Positions 13,040-16,180 of a stretch of DNA of 16,180 nucleotides are shown piece by piece. Below the pieces are notes generated by a model. That model saw only the letters and a program-made list of their open reading frames with translations, searched no databases and was not told the DNA's origin. How positions within the stretch are numbered: position 1 is the stretch's first letter; every line of letters starts with the position of its first letter. Origin of the DNA: Helicobacteraceae bacterium (lineage in GTDB: Bacteria; Campylobacterota; Campylobacteria; Campylobacterales; Sulfurimonadaceae); assembly GCA_027068615.1 (NCBI GenBank), contig JAMOQV010000174.1:1-16180 (forward strand), read 5' to 3'. A program made the translations under genes and the position numbers.

Positions 13040-13940
13040 AGACTTTATTTATAGATAGTAAGTAGTTTATAACATTATCTACAAATACATCGTGTTTTTT
13101 ATCTTTAGGATAAGCTATATAAAATTTTCTTTGAATTTTATGATTTTTAATTCTAGCTTCAAAAAGTCTTCCAGCTTTTATCTCATCTTGTATTACATAT
13201 CTACTCATTATAGATACAAGTGGTCTTTGTGCTTCTTTATCTGAGTGTAGTATAGACTCTTTTATCGCAGTTGGACTAGACAATATACCTAAAACATTAA
13301 ACTCTTTACATTGAACACCTATCTCATTGAACACTTCAACTGTGATTTTTCTAGTATGTGAATCTTCATCTCTACATAACCAATCAAAATTTTTTAAATC
13401 ATCTGCCGTTAGTTGTTTTTTTATAGGTTGATTTGAAAATAAAACCAATTCATCTTCTACCCATTCTCTATATATGATATCATCTTTAAATATTGGAGAT
13501 TCTATAAGTGCGATATCTATCTTTTTATCTTGAAGATTTTCAATAACTTCAGTTGATAATCCAACATTTATATATACATCATTATTTATTCGTTTTTTTA
13601 TCTCTCCTAAATGGCTAGGTAGGATGTAGTTACCAATGGCATTAGATGAACCAACTACAAATGTAAAGTCTTTGTTTATAATTTTTAATAGATCTTTTTC
13701 AGAGTTTTCTATCGCTTTTTCAAGTCTTTTTGCAATACGAAATAAATCCTCTCCCTCTTTAGTTAGAACGATACCATTTTTCTTTCTTTCAACTATTTTA
13801 GTGTCTAAGTACTCTTCTATGAATTTTATCTGTTGAGTAACAGCGGGTTGAGAAATCCCTAGTTTAGCCGATGCACGAGAAAAACTTTTCTCTTTGATAA
13901 CCATCAAAAATGTTTGTAATTTGGCAAAATCTTTTAACAT
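13038..13940 (-). CDS. LysR-family transcriptional regulator
   Basis: The 300-residue protein has the standard LysR build. An N-terminal winged helix-turn-helix reads FSRASAKLGISQPAVTQQIKFIEEYLDTKIVERKKNGIVLTKEGE (20-64), a linker helix follows, and the substrate-binding domain runs from about residue 92 (FTFVVGSSNAIGNYILPSHL) to the end. AGGAA six bases upstream supports ATG 13940. It is divergent from uvrD (130 bases) and convergent with the cysK operon. LysR proteins usually control a divergent gene, but uvrD is an unlikely metabolic target. CysB-like control of cysK is conceivable because cysK lies nearby, yet the arrangement is convergent. The effector and regulon are unknown. Length and domains are complete, with nothing broken. 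Confidence 0.9.
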   Translation of the reverse strand: MLKDFAKLQTFLMVIKEKSFSRASAKLGISQPAVTQQIKFIEEYLDTKIVERKKNGIVLTKEGEDLFRIAKRLEKAIENSEKDLLKIINKDFTFVVGSSNAIGNYILPSHLGEIKKRINNDVYINVGLSTEVIENLQDKKIDIALIESPIFKDDIIYREWVEDELVLFSNQPIKKQLTADDLKNFDWLCRDEDSHTRKITVEVFNEIGVQCKEFNVLGILSSPTAIKESILHSDKEAQRPLVSIMSRYVIQDEIKAGRLFEARIKNHKIQRKFYIAYPKDKKHDVFVDNVINYLLSINKV

Positions 13941-14070
13941 TATAATTCCTATAAGTAATATTGATAATACTATTATAACTCATAATTATAATTTATGCAA
14001 TAGTTTTATAATATTTATACTATTTTTAGTTATAATATAGATAATTTAGTCTATAACGATTGGAAAAAAT
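13941..14070. promoter_or_regulatory. LysR/uvrD divergent control region
   Basis: These 130 bases contain two dyads. AGTAATAT / ATAATACT (about 13954-13971, two-base centre, 7 of 8 paired) lies just upstream of the LysR start. ATTATAA / TTATAAT, with a seven-base spacer containing CTCA, lies at about 13974-13994. Either could be the LysR operator. TATAAT at 14031-14036, about 35 bases before the uvrD ATG, is a good -10 for uvrD. The AT content is high enough that single dyads are weak evidence. Confidence 0.4.
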
Positions 14071-16119
14071 ATGGAAAAAATATTTGAAAAGTTAAATGAA
14101 AGTCAAAAATCAGCAGTAAAACAAACTGAAGGTTCAGTTCTAATCTTAGCAGGAGCTGGAAGTGGTAAAACCACAACTATAGTTTCTAGGTTGGCATATC
14201 TTTTAGAAGGTATCGGGATACCAGCATCAAACACTTTAACTTTGACTTTTACAAATAAAGCAGCAAAAGAGATGAAAGAGAGGTCTCTAGCTTTAATAAA
14301 TTCAAATACTTATCCACCTTTACTTTGTACTTTTCACAAATTTGGATTACTTTTTTTAAAGTTTAATATCCATCTTTTAGATAGAAAAAATAATTTTGTA
14401 GTGATAGATACAGATGATAAAAAAAGGATTATAAAAAAAATAAACTCTGAAATAGCTACACCATTAGTCGCAAGTGAGATATCAAGATACAAAAACTCTC
14501 TACTCTCTCCAGATGAAGCATATAAACAAGCAGAATCATATAATTACCAACAAATTGCAAAAGTTTATGAGGAGTATGAAAAGTATCTAAATGAAAATAA
14601 TCTTGTAGATTTTGATGATTTGATAGCTTTGACATATAAGCTTTTAGATGAAAATGAAGAATTAGCAATAAAAACATCACAAAAATACCAATACATAATG
14701 GTAGATGAGTATCAAGATACAAATGAGTTACAATTAAAACTTATCCAAAAGCTTTGTACAACTCATAACAATATCTGTGTTGTAGGTGATGATGACCAAA
14801 GTATATATGGTTGGAGGGGTGCAAATATAAGGAATATCATAGAGTTTGATAAGGATTTTTCAGATGCAACTATATTTAAACTAGAGCAGAACTATCGTTC
14901 TCGTGAACCAATCTTAAAAGTAGCAAATGCACTTATTGAGCATAACCGTTCAAGACTTGGTAAAAAGCTTATCTCAACTCGTGGTAGTGGAGATGATGTA
15001 GCAACTATAAATTCAAATGATGAAAATGAAGAAGCAAGAAAAATAGCAACAAATATAAACAAGCTTTTAGCATCAGGAGTAGATGCTCATGATATAGCTA
15101 TACTTTATCGTGTAAATGTTTTAAGTCGTTCTATAGAAGAGGGGCTTAATCGTGCAGGGATACCATATAAACTTGTTGGTGGTTTAAGGTTTTATGATAG
15201 AGCTGAGATAAAAGACCTTATAAGTTATATAAGAGTTGTAACAAATATTCATGATGATTTTTCACTTAAGAGAATTATAAATAAACCAAAAAGGGGTTTA
15301 GGAAAAGCATCTGTTGAAAAGATAGAACTATCTGCTTATGAGAGTGGTTTATCTATGTTTGAGTATATAAAAACTACAGATATAAAAGTATTGGAATCTT
15401 TAGTAAGAAAGAAAAATGCAAACACTTTAAAAGAGTTTGTTCAAAATATAGAGTATGTGGCACAAGAGGTAAAAGATTCTACTTATGAGTTTATAGATAT
15501 ATTAGAAGATACATTTCATTTAAAAAATATCTATAAAGGGCATCAAGATGAACAAGATAAGCTTTTAAATATGGATGAATTTTATGGACTTTTTCGAGAC
15601 TATGTAAAAACACATCCAGAAGCTTCTTTAGATGAGTTTTTAAATGAGCTTACACTTCAAAGTGAACAAGACCAAGTGGAGGGTGAGAGCATCTATATGA
15701 TGAGTATTCATGCTTCTAAAGGTTTAGAGTTTAGTCATGTTTTTGTTATAGGTATGGAAGAGGGATTTTTACCAATAGTTGGTGATGGTAGTGATTTAGA
15801 AGAGGAGAGACGGCTAGGTTATGTTGCATTTACAAGAGCAAAAGATACTTTGACTCTTTCACATGCACAAAGTCGGTTTTATAAAGGTCGCAGAAGTGAT
15901 TTAGATAAAAGTAGATTTTTTAATGAGGCTGGACTTTGTGAGGGTTCATTAAAGGTTGAAAAAAATACAGCTTTTAAAAAAGGTGATTTAGTGAGACATA
16001 AAGTATTTGGAGCAGGGAGAGTTATCGGTGTAAGCAAATCAGGAAGAGAGTTTAAACTAAGCATAAACTTTGCAGGTATGAAAAAAGATATACTTGCTTC
16101 TTTTATAGAGAAATTATAA
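14071..16119 (+). CDS. uvrD: UvrD/PcrA-family ATP-dependent DNA helicase
   Basis: This superfamily 1A 3'-5' helicase unwinds DNA in nucleotide-excision and mismatch repair and removes proteins such as RecA from DNA. All motifs are present in order. The Q-motif is LNESQKSAVK (8-17), motif I AGAGSGKT (27-34), Ia TFTNKAAKEM (59-68), II VDEYQDTNELQ (211-221), III VVGDDDQSIYGWRGAN (237-252), IV LEQNYRS (271-277), V SIHASKGLEF (545-554) and VI RRLGYVAFTRAKD (580-592). The C-terminus FKKGDLVRHKVFGAGRVIGV (635-654) is the Tudor-like RNA-polymerase-contact region seen in PcrA/UvrD. The 682 residues are normal. A GGA lies about eight bases before the ATG. Its stop codon shares the base A of TAATG with the next gene. 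Rep is an alternative, but the tail favours UvrD/PcrA. Confidence 0.95.
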   Translation: MEKIFEKLNESQKSAVKQTEGSVLILAGAGSGKTTTIVSRLAYLLEGIGIPASNTLTLTFTNKAAKEMKERSLALINSNTYPPLLCTFHKFGLLFLKFNIHLLDRKNNFVVIDTDDKKRIIKKINSEIATPLVASEISRYKNSLLSPDEAYKQAESYNYQQIAKVYEEYEKYLNENNLVDFDDLIALTYKLLDENEELAIKTSQKYQYIMVDEYQDTNELQLKLIQKLCTTHNNICVVGDDDQSIYGWRGANIRNIIEFDKDFSDATIFKLEQNYRSREPILKVANALIEHNRSRLGKKLISTRGSGDDVATINSNDENEEARKIATNINKLLASGVDAHDIAILYRVNVLSRSIEEGLNRAGIPYKLVGGLRFYDRAEIKDLISYIRVVTNIHDDFSLKRIINKPKRGLGKASVEKIELSAYESGLSMFEYIKTTDIKVLESLVRKKNANTLKEFVQNIEYVAQEVKDSTYEFIDILEDTFHLKNIYKGHQDEQDKLLNMDEFYGLFRDYVKTHPEASLDEFLNELTLQSEQDQVEGESIYMMSIHASKGLEFSHVFVIGMEEGFLPIVGDGSDLEEERRLGYVAFTRAKDTLTLSHAQSRFYKGRRSDLDKSRFFNEAGLCEGSLKVEKNTAFKKGDLVRHKVFGAGRVIGVSKSGREFKLSINFAGMKKDILASFIEKL

Positions 16120-16180
16120 TGAAAAAACTACCAATAGGCATCCAAACATTCAAAGAGATAATAGTAAATGATTATATATA
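16119..16180 (+). CDS. AAA-ATPase-like / PD-(D/E)XK nuclease family protein (N-terminus only)
   Basis: The ATG overlaps the uvrD stop codon (TAATG) and the frame stays open to the window edge for 20 codons. The visible sequence, MKKLPIGIQTFKEIIVNDYI, is the characteristic start of the large ATP-binding family annotated as AAA-ATPase-like with a C-terminal PD-(D/E)XK nuclease domain (formerly DUF1703). Those proteins open with KxLPIGIQxFxxLRxxxYxYVDKT. They often occur in several copies and move between genomes; their biological role is poorly known. Only the N-terminus can be judged here. The overlap suggests it is read on the uvrD transcript. Confidence 0.65.
   Translation, partial: MKKLPIGIQTFKEIIVNDYI

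Noticed and set aside
13990..14012. TTATGCAATAG near 13994, resembling part of the element's end (TTATGCAATAG)
   Set aside because: Only 11 bases match, without the AACCC end and in very AT-rich sequence, so chance is likely.

Overview
The window is AT-rich, densely packed bacterial DNA. Its base composition and gene families point to a free-living member of the Campylobacterota, of the Sulfurimonas, Sulfurovum or Arcobacter type. The genus call is inference from protein style; there is no rRNA or other marker to settle it. I see no tRNA, rRNA, CRISPR array or intact transposon.

Positions 1-3525 are the edge of a surface-polysaccharide locus. It holds the tail of an SLBB-type polysaccharide export protein and galE on the plus strand. 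These converge with a minus-strand pair: GDP-L-fucose synthase (fcl), then a MraY/WecA-type undecaprenyl-phosphate sugar-phosphate transferase. Together they supply nucleotide sugars, load a lipid carrier and export the product. dnaX (gamma/tau, TTG start) follows on the minus strand and carries an in-frame A AAA AAG slippery heptamer that would give a short gamma-like product.

Positions 5325-8993 hold a stand-alone CheX-like protein, a membrane-anchored TlpA/ScsD-like thioredoxin divergent from a NosL-like lipoprotein, and a minus-strand operon of a five-haem cytochrome c and a DEDDh exonuclease. That operon once ended in a response-regulator gene. Only the first 17 or so codons remain, and they stop at the end of a 162-bp near-palindromic element (6919-7080). 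A copy of the element's terminal sequence overlaps the 3' end of the CheX-like gene. This is the most unusual feature of the window.

Positions 9054-10977 are an energy-taxis pair resembling Campylobacter CetB/CetA: a soluble PAS protein translationally overlapping a chemoreceptor with a C-terminal zinc-binding CZB domain. Positions 11077-13019 are a tight operon of cysK, a short class IV aminotransferase and a small protein whose pattern resembles the ClpXP adaptor SspB. It ends in a hairpin shared with a convergent LysR regulator. The LysR gene is divergent from uvrD. The UvrD stop codon overlaps the start of an AAA-ATPase-like/PD-(D/E)XK family gene cut by the window edge.

No intact defence system or biosynthetic novelty is visible. 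The best leads are the hairpin element with its gene remnant, the dnaX frameshift signal and the SspB-like protein.
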